In this document: in pieces, positions 17,564-27,108 of the stretch
Layout of the letters: every line of letters begins with the position of its first letter
Position numbering within the stretch: the first letter of the stretch is position 1
NCBI RefSeq assembly: GCF_019457535.1
Contig: NZ_CP080417.1
Location: forward strand, 2,852,001 to 2,916,000
Direction: 5' to 3'
DNA from: Shewanella halotolerans
GTDB taxonomy: Bacteria > Pseudomonadota > Gammaproteobacteria > Enterobacterales > Shewanellaceae
Length of the DNA stretch: 64,000 bases
The notes under the pieces: generated by a model
The model's input: the letters and a program-made list of their open reading frames with translations, nothing else
Databases searched by the model: none
Told to the model about the DNA's origin: nothing
Made by a program: the position numbers and the translations under genes

Positions 17564-18268
17564 TTAGTCCAGTAAGGCCGCCAGCAGACCTATGAGGCCA
17601 CCGAATACGCCGCCCCAGACCACCAGCCAACCAAGGTGCTGCTTGATCATCTCCTGCACTATCTCTTTCACCAACTGCGGCGTGAGTTCTGCCAGGCGCT
17701 GGTCCACTATGCTCTTTACCTTTGCCCTGAGATCGGCTAACACGTCCGGCTGCTCTATCTCATTTTTCAGCAGCTCATAGAAATCATCGCTCTGGGACAG
17801 CTCCACCAAGGAGGCCTTCATTTTATTGATAAATGGCTCTTTCAGCGGGGCTATCGCCTCTGTGCCACCAAACATGGCCAGCATGCCACCAAATGAAGAC
17901 TGCTCGACCGTGGTCACCAGGGCATCGAAGGCCGGGGACATATCCACCTTCTCGATAACGGGCTCCAGGTTGATGTGCGCCACGCTGCCACCCTGCTGTG
18001 ACAGGAACTTATCGATATTTTCGTTGGTGAAAAACTGCTCCATCATGAGATGGGCGATCCCCGCCTTAAACTCCTCGAAGCGGGCCGGCACCACGCCGCT
18101 GCCGTAGAGGCCCGGTACCTTCTCAAATAACATGTGGATCGCCAGCCAGTTGGTCACCGCTCCCGACAGGGCAAACAGGCCGATGCTAAAGAGGATAGCG
18201 TGCTGAAAAAGATAGCCACAGACCACCAACAGGGCGGCCAGTAAATTAGTGATAAGACTCTTATTCAC
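17564..18268 (-). CDS. DUF445 family membrane protein
   Basis: The 234-residue protein has an N-terminal hydrophobic region (two helices within residues 5-45) containing GAVTNWLAIHMLFEK, which is the family signature, a soluble helical middle rich in short amphipathic segments, and a C-terminal membrane helix with GGVFGGLIGLL. DUF445 proteins (relatives of YheB) have no firmly known function; a membrane-tethering role is often guessed. The gene is monocistronic with its own terminator. Confidence 0.82.
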   Translation of the reverse strand: MNKSLITNLLAALLVVCGYLFQHAILFSIGLFALSGAVTNWLAIHMLFEKVPGLYGSGVVPARFEEFKAGIAHLMMEQFFTNENIDKFLSQQGGSVAHINLEPVIEKVDMSPAFDALVTTVEQSSFGGMLAMFGGTEAIAPLKEPFINKMKASLVELSQSDDFYELLKNEIEQPDVLADLRAKVKSIVDQRLAELTPQLVKEIVQEMIKQHLGWLVVWGGVFGGLIGLLAALLD

Positions 18269-18340
18269 CGATTTATCTCCAAGGATAAGACAAAAAAACC
18301 GCGCTATCTTACCACAAGCAAAATCCCTGAAGACAGCCTA

Positions 18341-18772
18341 TCAGTTTTGATTAACCGCCTGCTCGGCAAACAGGGTACGGGTGTCGCATTCATCGACGAA
18401 GATAAAGCCATCACCGCCGAGGTGCTCGCGGCGCACCGCCATCACATTGGTCTCATCTGCCAGTTCCCTGGCCTTCTCAACCAGACGAGTGGCGATGCCT
18501 TGATGACGAAAGGCCTCTTCGACATAGAGGTCATCAAAGTACCAGACGGGTTTGAGTAGACGCGAGGAGAAAGAGGGATAGAGCTGAATGAAACCGACAA
18601 TCGCCTGGTCTAGCTGAGCAATGAAGATCACCGAATCGTTTTCATGCAGGCGGGCCTGCAGAAACTCGCCACTGTCGGCCAGTGCGGAGGTTTGTCCCAG
18701 GCTCTGACGGTAACGGTCAAACAGAGGCGCCAGCAGGGTCAAGTCATCTTCAATTGCAATTCGTATCAGCAT
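18341..18772 (-). CDS. GNAT family N-acetyltransferase
   Basis: This 143-residue single GNAT domain runs MLIRIAIEDDLTLLAPLF, then the VGFIQLYPSF strand, WYFDDLYVEEAFRHQGIATRLV (the acetyl-CoA P-loop, R-H-Q-G-I-A) and a C-terminal helix. I start at 18772, with AAGGACGG just upstream, and not at 18817. The DDLYV-R.QGIA arrangement is that of small-molecule or aminoglycoside-like acetyltransferases; the acceptor is unknown. Confidence 0.85.
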   Translation of the reverse strand: MLIRIAIEDDLTLLAPLFDRYRQSLGQTSALADSGEFLQARLHENDSVIFIAQLDQAIVGFIQLYPSFSSRLLKPVWYFDDLYVEEAFRHQGIATRLVEKARELADETNVMAVRREHLGGDGFIFVDECDTRTLFAEQAVNQN

Positions 18773-18902
18773 ATTCCGTCCTTGAAATCTGTATTGCCCT
18801 GGGAATGAGGGCGACAAATACAGTTACATCCTTATGATTTAGTTGATGTTATCACACTAAGATTAAAATAACAGTCCATTGTGAATACTACATAAGTCTA
18901 GG

Positions 18903-19895
18903 CTAGCCCCTTGGACGTTTACGCAGATCTTTATACTCGAACGACAGGCTGTGGATCCGCTCGATGGGGAAACCGTTGAGAAAGGCGATCTCCCGGCTCT
19001 CGTTAACCAGGCCAGGTTCGCCGCAGAGAAACAGGTGCTGTTGACGGTCGAACTGATGACACTTGAGCGCCTCGCTAAACGGGTTGGCATGGATCACCCG
19101 CCGCCCCTTGCTCTCACTCTGCCCCGTGATACAGGCCTGATAGTGAAACTGGCGATGCTCCAGCATCATCTTAAGTAATTTAGGGTGCAGATAGAGGTCG
19201 TTATCGTCCCGTGCGCCGACATAGAGGAAGATCTCTCCCTGATGGCCCTGGGCCAACGCCTGCATCAACATGCCGTGAGCCACTCCCAGGCCGCTGCCGA
19301 AGGCGACGATGATCAGCTTGGCATCACGATAGGCGGTGCGATAATAGCGACTGCCCAGCGGCCCCTGCACCAGCAGGCTCTCGCCTATCCCCGCGTGGTG
19401 ATACAGCCAGTCACTGAACTGACCGTTGTATTTACGCCGCACATGCAGCTCTAAAAAGGGCTCCCCCGGCAAGCTGGTAGGTGAATAACTGCGGGTCAGG
19501 CCGTCGAAGCGCCGTAAATTAATATACTGCCCCGGATGGTGCGCCAAAGGCTCATCCAGTGCCAAGCGAACGCGCACCACGGCCTCATTGATAAACTGCT
19601 TCTCCTGGATCTTGGCGCCGATGAAGAGGTCCTGGGGCAGGATAGACTTGAGGCGCAGGGCGGGCGTGGGCTTACACTGACAGGAGCAGAGATAGTGACG
19701 CTGCTTGAGCCCCAAGGTCAGGCCGCGCTGGGCGCCAATCGCCATCTCGCCATCGACATGTTGTAGCAGACAGGTTTTGCACACCCCCTTCTTACAGGAG
19801 TAATTGACCCGCTGACCATGGCGTATCAGGGTGTCCAATACCGACTCACCGGCCTTGGCCTCAAATGCCTGACCGTCGAGGTAAAATGTTGTCAT
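18903..19895 (-). CDS. 2Fe-2S ferredoxin-ferredoxin reductase fusion (class IB type)
   Basis: The 330-residue electron-transfer protein has an N-terminal plant-type ferredoxin domain (about 1-85) with CKKGVCKTC and a later C in YLCSC binding the cluster. A FAD-binding barrel follows with RSYSPTS, then an NAD(P)-binding domain with GSGLGVAHG and a late FLCGEPGLV. Relatives are reductases of oxygenases and CDP-6-deoxy-glucoseen reductase-like proteins. No oxygenase is adjacent, so the electron acceptor is unknown. Confidence 0.87.
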   Translation of the reverse strand: MTTFYLDGQAFEAKAGESVLDTLIRHGQRVNYSCKKGVCKTCLLQHVDGEMAIGAQRGLTLGLKQRHYLCSCQCKPTPALRLKSILPQDLFIGAKIQEKQFINEAVVRVRLALDEPLAHHPGQYINLRRFDGLTRSYSPTSLPGEPFLELHVRRKYNGQFSDWLYHHAGIGESLLVQGPLGSRYYRTAYRDAKLIIVAFGSGLGVAHGMLMQALAQGHQGEIFLYVGARDDNDLYLHPKLLKMMLEHRQFHYQACITGQSESKGRRVIHANPFSEALKCHQFDRQQHLFLCGEPGLVNESREIAFLNGFPIERIHSLSFEYKDLRKRPRG

Positions 19896-20065
19896 ATATG
19901 TCGATTTATCTCGTAAAAATTTAAATAAATTTAATCTTTAGCCGTTCATTATCGATAATAAACCTACTAAAATTATAGCGACTGGTTCACAAACGTGCGG
20001 ATTGGACTCGCCGTCCCCCCTTCCTTGAATCTTTTCAGTTCGTCTACAACGTCATTAAGGTCATT

Positions 20066-23000
20066 ATGTCTTCCGTCCCATCATTTTTCGCAAAACTCGG
20101 ACAAAAATACAAACAGCTGCCCAAATATCAAAGATATATTGGTATCTCAATTACCCTGTATTTAACATGGACCCTGTTACTGGGTCTACTGCTTCCTTAT
20201 CTGCTGACCCAGCAAATCCCTAAGCAGCTGTCGAACCAGATCCAAAGACCCGTCTCCCTCACCCAGGTGAAGATCAATCCCTTTACCCTCGAGGTCGAAC
20301 TCACCGACTTTGCCATCAAGGAAAAAGACGACCAGCCCTTTGTCGGCTTTAAACGCCTCGGCCTGAATATCCAATTTTGGGACTCCCTGTTTCAGCAAGG
20401 GCTGAGTCTCACGGATATCACACTCGAAAATCCCCACGCCGAGGTAAAGCGCTTAGATAGCGAAGAGGCGCTAAGGTTTAACTTCTCCGACATCCTGGAG
20501 ACCCTGGCGAAAAACAGCGAGGCGCAACCAGAGACGGAACCCGAGCCAGAGGGCGCTAAGACTATTCCCCACTTTATCCTCAAGAATCTGGCGATCGTCG
20601 ATGCTAATCTGCATCTACTCGATGAGATCACTCAAGGGGAAGTCAGCTATCCCAAGGTTAACCTCAATGTCGCCAGCTTCGACTCCCATAACCCCATAGT
20701 TGCCACTAAGATGAGCAGCGATGCCGCAAAGCCGCAACCTATTGAGGGCCAGAGTGTTGATGCCAAAAATGAGGCGGCGCAGAAGGCCAACCGCTATCAC
20801 ATGGAGTTTCACAGCGATCGCGGCGGCAAGATAGCCCTCAAGGGCCAGGTACAGCTCACCCCCTTCGAGCTTGTCGGCGATGTCCGCCTGAGCCGTATCG
20901 ATCTGCCGCAGCTGTGGGCCTTTGTCGATAAGGCCTTCCATGTGTCACTGGACAAGGGCTATGTGGATTTCGCCACCGAGTACCGCGTCGCCATGGATGA
21001 CGACCAGCTTGAGGCCAGCACCAGCGCCGGCGAGCTGAGTTTCAGTGAGCTACTGATCACCCATGAGCAGCGAGAGCTTATCTCCCTGGGACGTTTTGCC
21101 CTCTCAGGCATCGCAGCGGATCTTGGCCAGCAGCAGATCGATGTGGCCGCCCTGACCTCGAGCGACCTCCTGGTTAACGCACGCCTAGATGATAAAGGGG
21201 TAGATCTCGCCGCCCTGCTGGCACCAAAGGCCAGTGGTGACAAGTCTCCGACCGAAGTAAAGACTGATAACGCAACATCACCAGATGCAGTTGCCAATCA
21301 AAACTCAAATGAGCAAACGTCACGCGAACAAGCCTCGAGCGAGCAAGCCTCAAGTGAGCCAGCCGCTGGTGAACAGGTGGCCAAGACAGATACTAGCACC
21401 GAGACTAATACCGGCTCTAAACCAGACACTGAGACCGGCTCTAATACCGACACAAAGACAGACAGTCAGGCACCAAGCTGGCACGCTAAGCTTGAGAAGA
21501 TCAGCCTGAGCAACTATCAGCTAAACCTGACCGAGCAGCTGTTTAAAGAGGAGAACCTCTGGCAGATAGGCCAGCTGCAACTCACCACAGGCGCGGTAGA
21601 TGAGAGCCTGAGTCAGCCCATAGACTATCAGCTGGCATTAGCCATCAACCAAAGTGCCAAGGTGCAGAGTCAGGGGCAGATCGACGCCCTGGCCAAGCAG
21701 GTCAGCGCCGAGCTATCACTCGATGGGCTTAGCCTTAACTGGTTCCAGAACTACATTGCGCCTATTGTGAACATCAAGATTGACGATGGCCGCCTGGCGA
21801 CATCTGGACAACTGCTTGCCGATGCCAACGGAAAACTAAATTATCAGGGCACGCTTCAAGTAGACGATCTTCAGGTCAAAGACCTTAAGGCCAACAAGAC
21901 ACTGGTAAAATGGCAGCAGCTGGATCTCAACCAGCTCGACTTCGATAAAGAGGCCAATAAACTGGCAATCGATCAAGTCACGTTAAACAAGCCTTACGGA
22001 CGCATTCTGATCAACGAAGATCGCACCACTAACTTCCAGGATCTACTTGTCGCTGCGGACGATAATGCTTCGGCGGATGATTCGGCGGCCGATGCCGACC
22101 CATCCGGCGCAGCTAAGCCTGCCACCCGGAAAAATGACAAACAGGAAAATGACAAACAGGAAAAACAAGCTGCCAAGAAAAAGGCCGTAGCGCAAACCGC
22201 CGATGCGGCCAAGCCGATGGCCCTTAGCATCAACAAGATAGTGTTTAAAGATGGCTCGACCTTCTTTGCCGATAATTCTCTCACCCCTAACTTTGCCGCC
22301 AGCATAGAGCAGCTCGAAGGCAATATCGCCAACCTCTCATCAAGTAGCGACAAGGCCGCCAAGGTCGATATCAAGGGCAAGATAGACAGATACGCCCCGG
22401 TCGTCCTCAAGGGTGAAGTCAACCCCCTGCTAGAGCAGCCTTACCTGGACCTCGACCTCAGCTTCAAGCATGTGGAGCTCACCTCGGTGAACCCCTATTC
22501 GGGCACCTACGCTGGTTACTACATAGACAAAGGCCTGATGTCGCTGGATCTTAAATATCAGCTGGAGAACAATCAGTTGGTGGGCGACAACCATCTGGTG
22601 GTCGATCAGCTGCAACTGGGTAAGAAGAGTAACTCCAGCCTGGCGACCTCTCTGCCTGTCACCCTAGCCATCGCCCTGTTACAAGACAGACACGGGGTGA
22701 TCGACCTAGGCCTGCAGGTCTCTGGCGATCTCAACGAGCCAAGCTTTAGCTTCGGCAGCATTATCGCCACCGCCTTCACCAATGTGATCACTAAGGCGGT
22801 GACCGCGCCCTTCAGCCTGTTAGCCGGCCTCTTGGGCTCAGACGATGAGCTGGATAAGGTGGCCTTTACCCCAGGTCTGGCGACGCTGCCAGAGGAGAGC
22901 CAGTCGCTACTGAGCAAGCTGGCCAAGGGTTTGGCCGACAGGCCTAAACTCACCGTCAGCGCCAAGGGCGCGGTGGATCCCGTGAGCGACAGTCAGGCCC

Positions 23001-23482
23001 TGATGACGGCCAAGCTACACCAGGCGCTGATTGCCCAGGCGCAGCTTGATGATGCCAAGTTCACCGAGGCGCAGATGCCCGCAGAGCTCACCGCCAGCAC
23101 CTTCCCAACCACAGGGATACTCTCTGATGCGCTTAAGTCCCTCTATGAGAAGACGCTGCAAAAAGATCCCGGCGAAGTGCTCAAGGAGATCAAACAGCAG
23201 CTGGCCCAGCAGGACAATAGTGCCGGGAAGAATAGTGCCGAGAAGCTGAGTGACGAGGAACTGCAGACCCGCTGGCATATCGCCTTGTACAACTATCTGG
23301 TCTCGGCCCAGCAGCTCGACGATAACGCCCTGGGTCAGCTGGCTCAGAGCCGGGCCCTGGCCGTTAAACAATACCTGATTGAAGAGGCCAAGATTGAACC
23401 GGGCCGGGTATTCGTGCTCGACAGTCAGGCCGCGCTCGACACCAGCGCCCCACAGGCCCTGCTGACCCTAAGCGCCGAATAA
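20066..23482 (+). CDS. Large DUF748 (AsmA/TamB-like) envelope protein
   Basis: The protein has 1138 residues: one N-terminal membrane helix (about 25-48) and a long beta-rich periplasmic part with repeating DUF748 modules (INPFTLEVELTDFAI, then GLSLTDITLENP). The C-terminus has an OmpA-like flavour (LTVSAKGAVDP..D..AL, RALAVKQYLIEEAKI). DUF748 proteins belong to the AsmA-like group, thought to form bridge-like grooves moving phospholipid between membranes; that role is inferred here. Two low-complexity inserts stand out: Ser/Glu/Thr-rich at about 410-475 and Lys/Asp/Gln-rich near 690-710, partly encoded by tandem repeats. The start is preceded by AAGG. It is followed by its own terminator. 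Confidence 0.85.
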   Translation: MSSVPSFFAKLGQKYKQLPKYQRYIGISITLYLTWTLLLGLLLPYLLTQQIPKQLSNQIQRPVSLTQVKINPFTLEVELTDFAIKEKDDQPFVGFKRLGLNIQFWDSLFQQGLSLTDITLENPHAEVKRLDSEEALRFNFSDILETLAKNSEAQPETEPEPEGAKTIPHFILKNLAIVDANLHLLDEITQGEVSYPKVNLNVASFDSHNPIVATKMSSDAAKPQPIEGQSVDAKNEAAQKANRYHMEFHSDRGGKIALKGQVQLTPFELVGDVRLSRIDLPQLWAFVDKAFHVSLDKGYVDFATEYRVAMDDDQLEASTSAGELSFSELLITHEQRELISLGRFALSGIAADLGQQQIDVAALTSSDLLVNARLDDKGVDLAALLAPKASGDKSPTEVKTDNATSPDAVANQNSNEQTSREQASSEQASSEPAAGEQVAKTDTSTETNTGSKPDTETGSNTDTKTDSQAPSWHAKLEKISLSNYQLNLTEQLFKEENLWQIGQLQLTTGAVDESLSQPIDYQLALAINQSAKVQSQGQIDALAKQVSAELSLDGLSLNWFQNYIAPIVNIKIDDGRLATSGQLLADANGKLNYQGTLQVDDLQVKDLKANKTLVKWQQLDLNQLDFDKEANKLAIDQVTLNKPYGRILINEDRTTNFQDLLVAADDNASADDSAADADPSGAAKPATRKNDKQENDKQEKQAAKKKAVAQTADAAKPMALSINKIVFKDGSTFFADNSLTPNFAASIEQLEGNIANLSSSSDKAAKVDIKGKIDRYAPVVLKGEVNPLLEQPYLDLDLSFKHVELTSVNPYSGTYAGYYIDKGLMSLDLKYQLENNQLVGDNHLVVDQLQLGKKSNSSLATSLPVTLAIALLQDRHGVIDLGLQVSGDLNEPSFSFGSIIATAFTNVITKAVTAPFSLLAGLLGSDDELDKVAFTPGLATLPEESQSLLSKLAKGLADRPKLTVSAKGAVDPVSDSQALMTAKLHQALIAQAQLDDAKFTEAQMPAELTASTFPTTGILSDALKSLYEKTLQKDPGEVLKEIKQQLAQQDNSAGKNSAEKLSDEELQTRWHIALYNYLVSAQQLDDNALGQLAQSRALAVKQYLIEEAKIEPGRVFVLDSQAALDTSAPQALLTLSAE

Positions 23483-23501
23483 CAGAGGCGTTAACCTTCT
23501 C

Positions 23502-23545
23502 AAGCGGCCAGGCTCCAGTTTATGGACAGCTTGGCCGCTTTTTTA
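23502..23545 (+). terminator. Terminator of the DUF748 gene
   Basis: AAGCGGCCA pairs with TGGCCGCTT across a loop of about 20 bases with an inner CCA/TGG pairing, followed by a T run. Confidence 0.78.
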
Positions 23546-23695
23546 TTTGCCGCTAGAGGCCATAGTGTCTTTACAACATACTTGGCGCCAAACAGGGCGA
23601 AATGCCGCTCACTGGCTCTCAGTTTGCACCGAGGCTTTGATCTCCATCACGCTTGCGTTAGAATCCGCCCCATCAAAATTATCTAGGAGTCGTTA

Positions 23696-24052
23696 ATGTT
23701 TATTGTTCGCTGGGTATTAGGCCGCATTATCCTGTTTTTGAATTTTGTTTTTACCCCTAAGAAGCGCCAGCGTCCCCTGGCCGAACAGGCAAAGGTCGAC
23801 GAGCAGACACAAGGGCTTCAGCTTTATCAATACGCCGCCTGCCCCTTCTGCGTTAAGGTACGCCGCGCCATTCGTCGCCAAGGGCTAAATATCGTCACTG
23901 TCGACGCCAAACAAGCCGAGCATCAACAGATGCTGGTAGAAGAGGGTGGACTGGCCAAGGTGCCTTGCCTGCGTATCGACGAGGCGGGAGAGACTCAGTG
24001 GATGTATGAATCCTCGGATATCATAGATTATCTCAACAAGCGTTTCGCCTAA
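23696..24052 (+). CDS. Membrane-anchored glutaredoxin-like protein
   Basis: The 118-residue protein has one N-terminal hydrophobic helix (about 3-20), a basic linker, and a glutaredoxin domain with the redox site CPFC in LYQYAACPFCVKVRRAI. The cis-proline is in LAKVPCLRI and the glutathione-binding region in YESSDIIDYL. It is probably an inner-membrane thiol-disulfide protein with its domain in the cytoplasm. An AGGAG site precedes the ATG. It is monocistronic. Confidence 0.88.
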   Translation: MFIVRWVLGRIILFLNFVFTPKKRQRPLAEQAKVDEQTQGLQLYQYAACPFCVKVRRAIRRQGLNIVTVDAKQAEHQQMLVEEGGLAKVPCLRIDEAGETQWMYESSDIIDYLNKRFA

Positions 24053-24091
24053 GGTTTAACCTAGGCACCTTAGCTATCGCTTAAGCGCAGT

Positions 24092-24115
24092 GGGCACCCT
24101 AGGGTGCCCTTTTTA
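24092..24115 (+). terminator. Terminator of the glutaredoxin gene
   Basis: GGGCACCCTAGGGTGCCC is a perfect stem followed by T residues. It lies between convergent genes, but only the plus side has a clear T run. Confidence 0.8.
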
Positions 24116-24132
24116 TTGCCTGGCTCAAGGCG

Positions 24133-24537
24133 CTACAGATGGGGCAACATCCCTTTAAGCACTATGTCGTGATAGGTCACCACCCCTAAGATCTTACCCG
24201 CCTCGATCACCGGCGCCTTGTTGATGCCGAAGCGTTCAAACAGCCTGGCGGTATAACGAATGTCCATGTCGGCGTGTACCGACAACACAGGTTTAATCAT
24301 GATCTCATAGACATTGACCCGCTCTGGCGACTTATCTTTGGCCAACACCTTGCGGGCGATATCGCTCATCAGCACCATGCCGTATTCGTCTTGTTCATGA
24401 CGCTTGTTCACCAGCAACATGCTGACATCGTTGCCCACCGCCAGCTTGATCGCCTCGGCCACGGTATGCAGACCATCGACCATCACATAGCTGTCTTTCA
24501 TGACGTCGCTGTTCTTAATTAGCCTGCTTGGTTTCAT
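24133..24537 (-). CDS. CBS-pair protein
   Basis: The 134-residue protein consists of two CBS motifs and little else: residues about 10-70 (VMVDGLHTVAEAIKLAVGNDVSMLLV) and 75-134 (ININA-type ending ILGVVTYHDIVLKGML). CBS pairs bind adenosine nucleotides and gate transporters or enzymes. It is the last gene of a four-gene operon and overlaps the PII-like gene by four bases (ATGA). In this setting it is probably a regulatory subunit for the DUF1538 membrane pair; that is inference. Confidence 0.85.
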   Translation of the reverse strand: MKPSRLIKNSDVMKDSYVMVDGLHTVAEAIKLAVGNDVSMLLVNKRHEQDEYGMVLMSDIARKVLAKDKSPERVNVYEIMIKPVLSVHADMDIRYTARLFERFGINKAPVIEAGKILGVVTYHDIVLKGMLPHL

Positions 24538-24884
24538 AGTTGATCCTCAATCTCTTTGCTGAGTTTTTCCACCTGATGGGCGACGCCCACGGCGTCCTCC
24601 ACATCTATCTGTATGGCAATCCCCTGCCCCGGATTAGTGTCAAACTCCCCTACCCGGCAAATGACTTCCAAAATACTGCGACTCATGTGCTCCTCCACCA
24701 ACCAGAGGATCACGTCGCGCTGTATATCCAGGCCCAGGCCCATGAAGGTCTTCTTCTTTTCGAGTCCTTCACCGCGGGCATGATTAATCACTGTCGCTCC
24801 CGTGGCGCCCGCCTCTCGCGCCGCATCGAGCACGGTATCGGTACAGGTGTCATCGACAAAGGCGACGATAAGTTTAAAGCGCAT
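24534..24884 (-). CDS. PII-like signalling protein
   Basis: The 116-residue protein has a ferredoxin-like PII fold: KLIVAFVDDTCTDTVLDAAREAGATGATVINHARG corresponds to the first strand-helix-strand of GlnB-type proteins, and a loop and second module follow (VEEHMSRSILEVICRVG). The uridylylated tyrosine of GlnB is not evident, so it is probably controlled by ligand binding alone. It overlaps the upstream DUF1538 gene by about 11 bases and the downstream CBS gene by four. Confidence 0.82.
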   Translation of the reverse strand: MRFKLIVAFVDDTCTDTVLDAAREAGATGATVINHARGEGLEKKKTFMGLGLDIQRDVILWLVEEHMSRSILEVICRVGEFDTNPGQGIAIQIDVEDAVGVAHQVEKLSKEIEDQL

Positions 24885-25662
24885 GGTCTCGCTCCTTAGC
24901 GGATTTTCGCTGACTTAAGAATTCCACTAGCTGGGCATAGCCCATTACTGTGATCATAGGAAACAGGCTGGCAAAGGCAATCAAGCCAAAGCCATCGATA
25001 AGTGGGTCACGCCCCGCCACATTGGTGGCAAGACCCAAGCCCAGCGCCGCCACCAGCGGCACTGTCACGGTCGAGGTGGTCACTCCACCCGAGTCATAGG
25101 CCAGTGGCACTATCATCTTAGGGGCATAATAAGTCTGGATCACCACCAGCACATAGCCGGCCATGATGTAGTAATGAATGGGGTCACCCACCACGATACG
25201 AAAACAGCCCAGGGCTATCCCCATAGCCACCCCGATCGCTACCGAGATCCTCAGCCCCTGAATGCCGATGGCACCGCCCGATACCTCGTTGGCCTTGATT
25301 GCCACGGCGATAAGCGAGGGTTCGGCAATTGTGGTACTAAAACCAATAGCGGCGGCAAACAGATAGACCCAAAGATAATCTTGCCAGATAAAGGGGGTAT
25401 CACCGCCCTCAGGATGGAGAAAATCGGGTGAGGTCAGCTGACTGGCCATGCTTTGCCCTATGGGAAACAGCGCCAGTTCCAGCCCCACCAGAAACAGGCT
25501 AAGGCCGATGATCACATAGACAAAGCCCAGCAGCACCCGGCGCCAATTGGCGATGGCACGCTTAAGTACCCCGAGCTGAAAGCCAAACAAGATAACGGCT
25601 ATCGGCACCACATCCCGGGCGGTCAATAATAGGGTGTCGAGCATAGTACTGAGATAGTTCAT
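24874..25662 (-). CDS. DUF1538 membrane protein (second subunit)
   Basis: The protein has 262 residues from the ATG at 25662, which overlaps the preceding stop codon by one base (TGATG); a GTG at 25674 is also in frame. There are about six membrane helices. It has the family motif FGFGTT-type AIGFSTTIAEPSLIAVA and YDSGGVTTSTVTVPLVAALGLGLA, which recurs in its partner. In Halomonas a pair of DUF1538 proteins named UmpAB has been reported as a two-component Na+(Li+,K+)/H+ antiporter. Here the pair is joined to PII and CBS genes. Confidence 0.82.
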   Translation of the reverse strand: MNYLSTMLDTLLLTARDVVPIAVILFGFQLGVLKRAIANWRRVLLGFVYVIIGLSLFLVGLELALFPIGQSMASQLTSPDFLHPEGGDTPFIWQDYLWVYLFAAAIGFSTTIAEPSLIAVAIKANEVSGGAIGIQGLRISVAIGVAMGIALGCFRIVVGDPIHYYIMAGYVLVVIQTYYAPKMIVPLAYDSGGVTTSTVTVPLVAALGLGLATNVAGRDPLIDGFGLIAFASLFPMITVMGYAQLVEFLSQRKSAKERDHAL

Positions 25663-26396
25663 CACAACACCCACATGCCATAGAGTAATACGAAGATCAT
25701 CGGCGTCAGGCTGGCAAAGGCGATTAAGCCAAAGCCATCCAACATGGGATTACGCCCCTTGATCACACTGGCCAAGCCCACCCCCAAGGCGGTCACTAAA
25801 GGCACGGTAATGGTGGAGGTGGTCACGCCGCCAGAGTCATAGGCGATCCCTATGATGTTCTCTGGCGCAAAGGCCGTCAGCACCATAACACACAGGTAAC
25901 CGCCGATGATCAGATAATGAATGGGCCAGCCCTTGAGGATGCGGATCACCCCGAGGAGAATCGCCAGCCCCACCGAGATGGCCACCGTCAGCCTGAGCCC
26001 CATGGCATAGCTATCCATGGCCTCCTGACTTGCCGCAATGGCCCCTGAATTTGCAGCGACCTCGGCCGCCTCGTTGGCCACCGCCGTCAGCGCGGGCTCC
26101 GCCAAAGTAGTACCAAAGCCCAGGGAGAAGGAGAACACCACCAACCAGAAGACGCTGCCCTTACGCGCCAGCGCCTGGGCCAGAGACTCACCTATGGGAA
26201 ACAGGCCCATCTCGAGCCCAAAGACGAAGAAGGTCAAACCGAAGACGATAAACACCAGCCCGAGCAGGATCTCGGCCAGATTGGCCGGGGCCTGATGCAG
26301 CACGAAGATCTCGAAGAAGGCGACCACACAGATGATGGGTACCAGATCCCGAAAACTGCCGAGTAATGAACGAAATAGGCTGATCAAGGCCGACAT
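25662..26396 (-). CDS. DUF1538 membrane protein (first subunit)
   Basis: The 244-residue protein is a paralogue of the next gene, sharing LEMGLFPIGESLA, SLGFGTTLAEPALTAVA and YDSGGVTTSTITVPLVTALGVGLA, and the same helix layout. The acidic and serine/threonine residues in the AEPALTAVA and DSGGVTT segments are candidates for ion binding. It is the first gene of the operon DUF1538-DUF1538-PII-CBS, each joined to the next by overlap. Confidence 0.82.
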   Translation of the reverse strand: MSALISLFRSLLGSFRDLVPIICVVAFFEIFVLHQAPANLAEILLGLVFIVFGLTFFVFGLEMGLFPIGESLAQALARKGSVFWLVVFSFSLGFGTTLAEPALTAVANEAAEVAANSGAIAASQEAMDSYAMGLRLTVAISVGLAILLGVIRILKGWPIHYLIIGGYLCVMVLTAFAPENIIGIAYDSGGVTTSTITVPLVTALGVGLASVIKGRNPMLDGFGLIAFASLTPMIFVLLYGMWVL

Positions 26397-26637
26397 GCAG
26401 ACTCCTTAGCACTGGGGAGTTCCTAACACATTTCCCCTTACCTTGAGTGTGCCAAGACGCTAACAAATAACAACAATTTTCTCACATCTCACCCCATTTA
26501 CGTGAGCCAGTTCAAGTTACTCGGCTTGAGTCAATTTAGGTAAAGTCAGGTCACCTGGGGTGATCTCCCCCGGCGATTGGGTTATGCTGACCCTGCAACG
26601 AAAGTTAACCTCGACGAAAAATAAAGATAACAACAAG

Positions 26638-27093
26638 ATGCCGATACCTTCCCCACTGCTTACCACCACACTAGTGCTCGCAGCAATCCTTGGCCTTGGC
26701 GGCTGCGCCAGCAAACGCGATGTCGATGATTTTAAGGTGCGCGTTGAAGATACCTTCCAGACCTCGATCAAGGGCAACGGCATCAAGCTGTTTACCTACA
26801 GGGTGAAGTACGCCGAGCTACCAACGCTTGAGCAGCCCCACATGCAGCGGGTACGCCAGATAGAAAAGATGAAACGCTCGGGCAGCAAGAAACGCTCTGT
26901 CTATGAGCCGGATCTGACCCGCTGGACACAGCAGATAGAATTAGGTTTAGAGAAGACCATCGCCATGACTGGCTATTGCCGCGAAGGCTATCTGGAGCTG
27001 AGCCGCATCATAGAGGTGGGGCGCGGTGAGATCCGCGGCGAGTGTAACGACGGCGCCACCGACGCCGACATCAGCAAGTTTGCCAACAAATAA
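26638..27093 (+). CDS. Small conserved lipoprotein, function unknown
   Basis: From the ATG at 26638 the protein has 151 residues and a lipoprotein signal ending LGGC near residue 23; the upstream start at 26560 would add a charged, non-signal segment. The mature part is basic and helical, with KRDVDDFKVRVEDTFQTSI and a late GYLELSRIIEVGRGEIRGEC holding one of two cysteines (YCREG and GECND) that could pair. I do not recognise a named family. Confidence 0.7.
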   Translation: MPIPSPLLTTTLVLAAILGLGGCASKRDVDDFKVRVEDTFQTSIKGNGIKLFTYRVKYAELPTLEQPHMQRVRQIEKMKRSGSKKRSVYEPDLTRWTQQIELGLEKTIAMTGYCREGYLELSRIIEVGRGEIRGECNDGATDADISKFANK

Positions 27094-27108
27094 GCGCCGA
27101 GTCACTCC

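Noticed and set aside
20300..23400. Many overlapping frames opposite the DUF748 gene and other long genes
   Set aside because: They follow the codon pattern of the real gene in another frame and show no independent start signals or domains.
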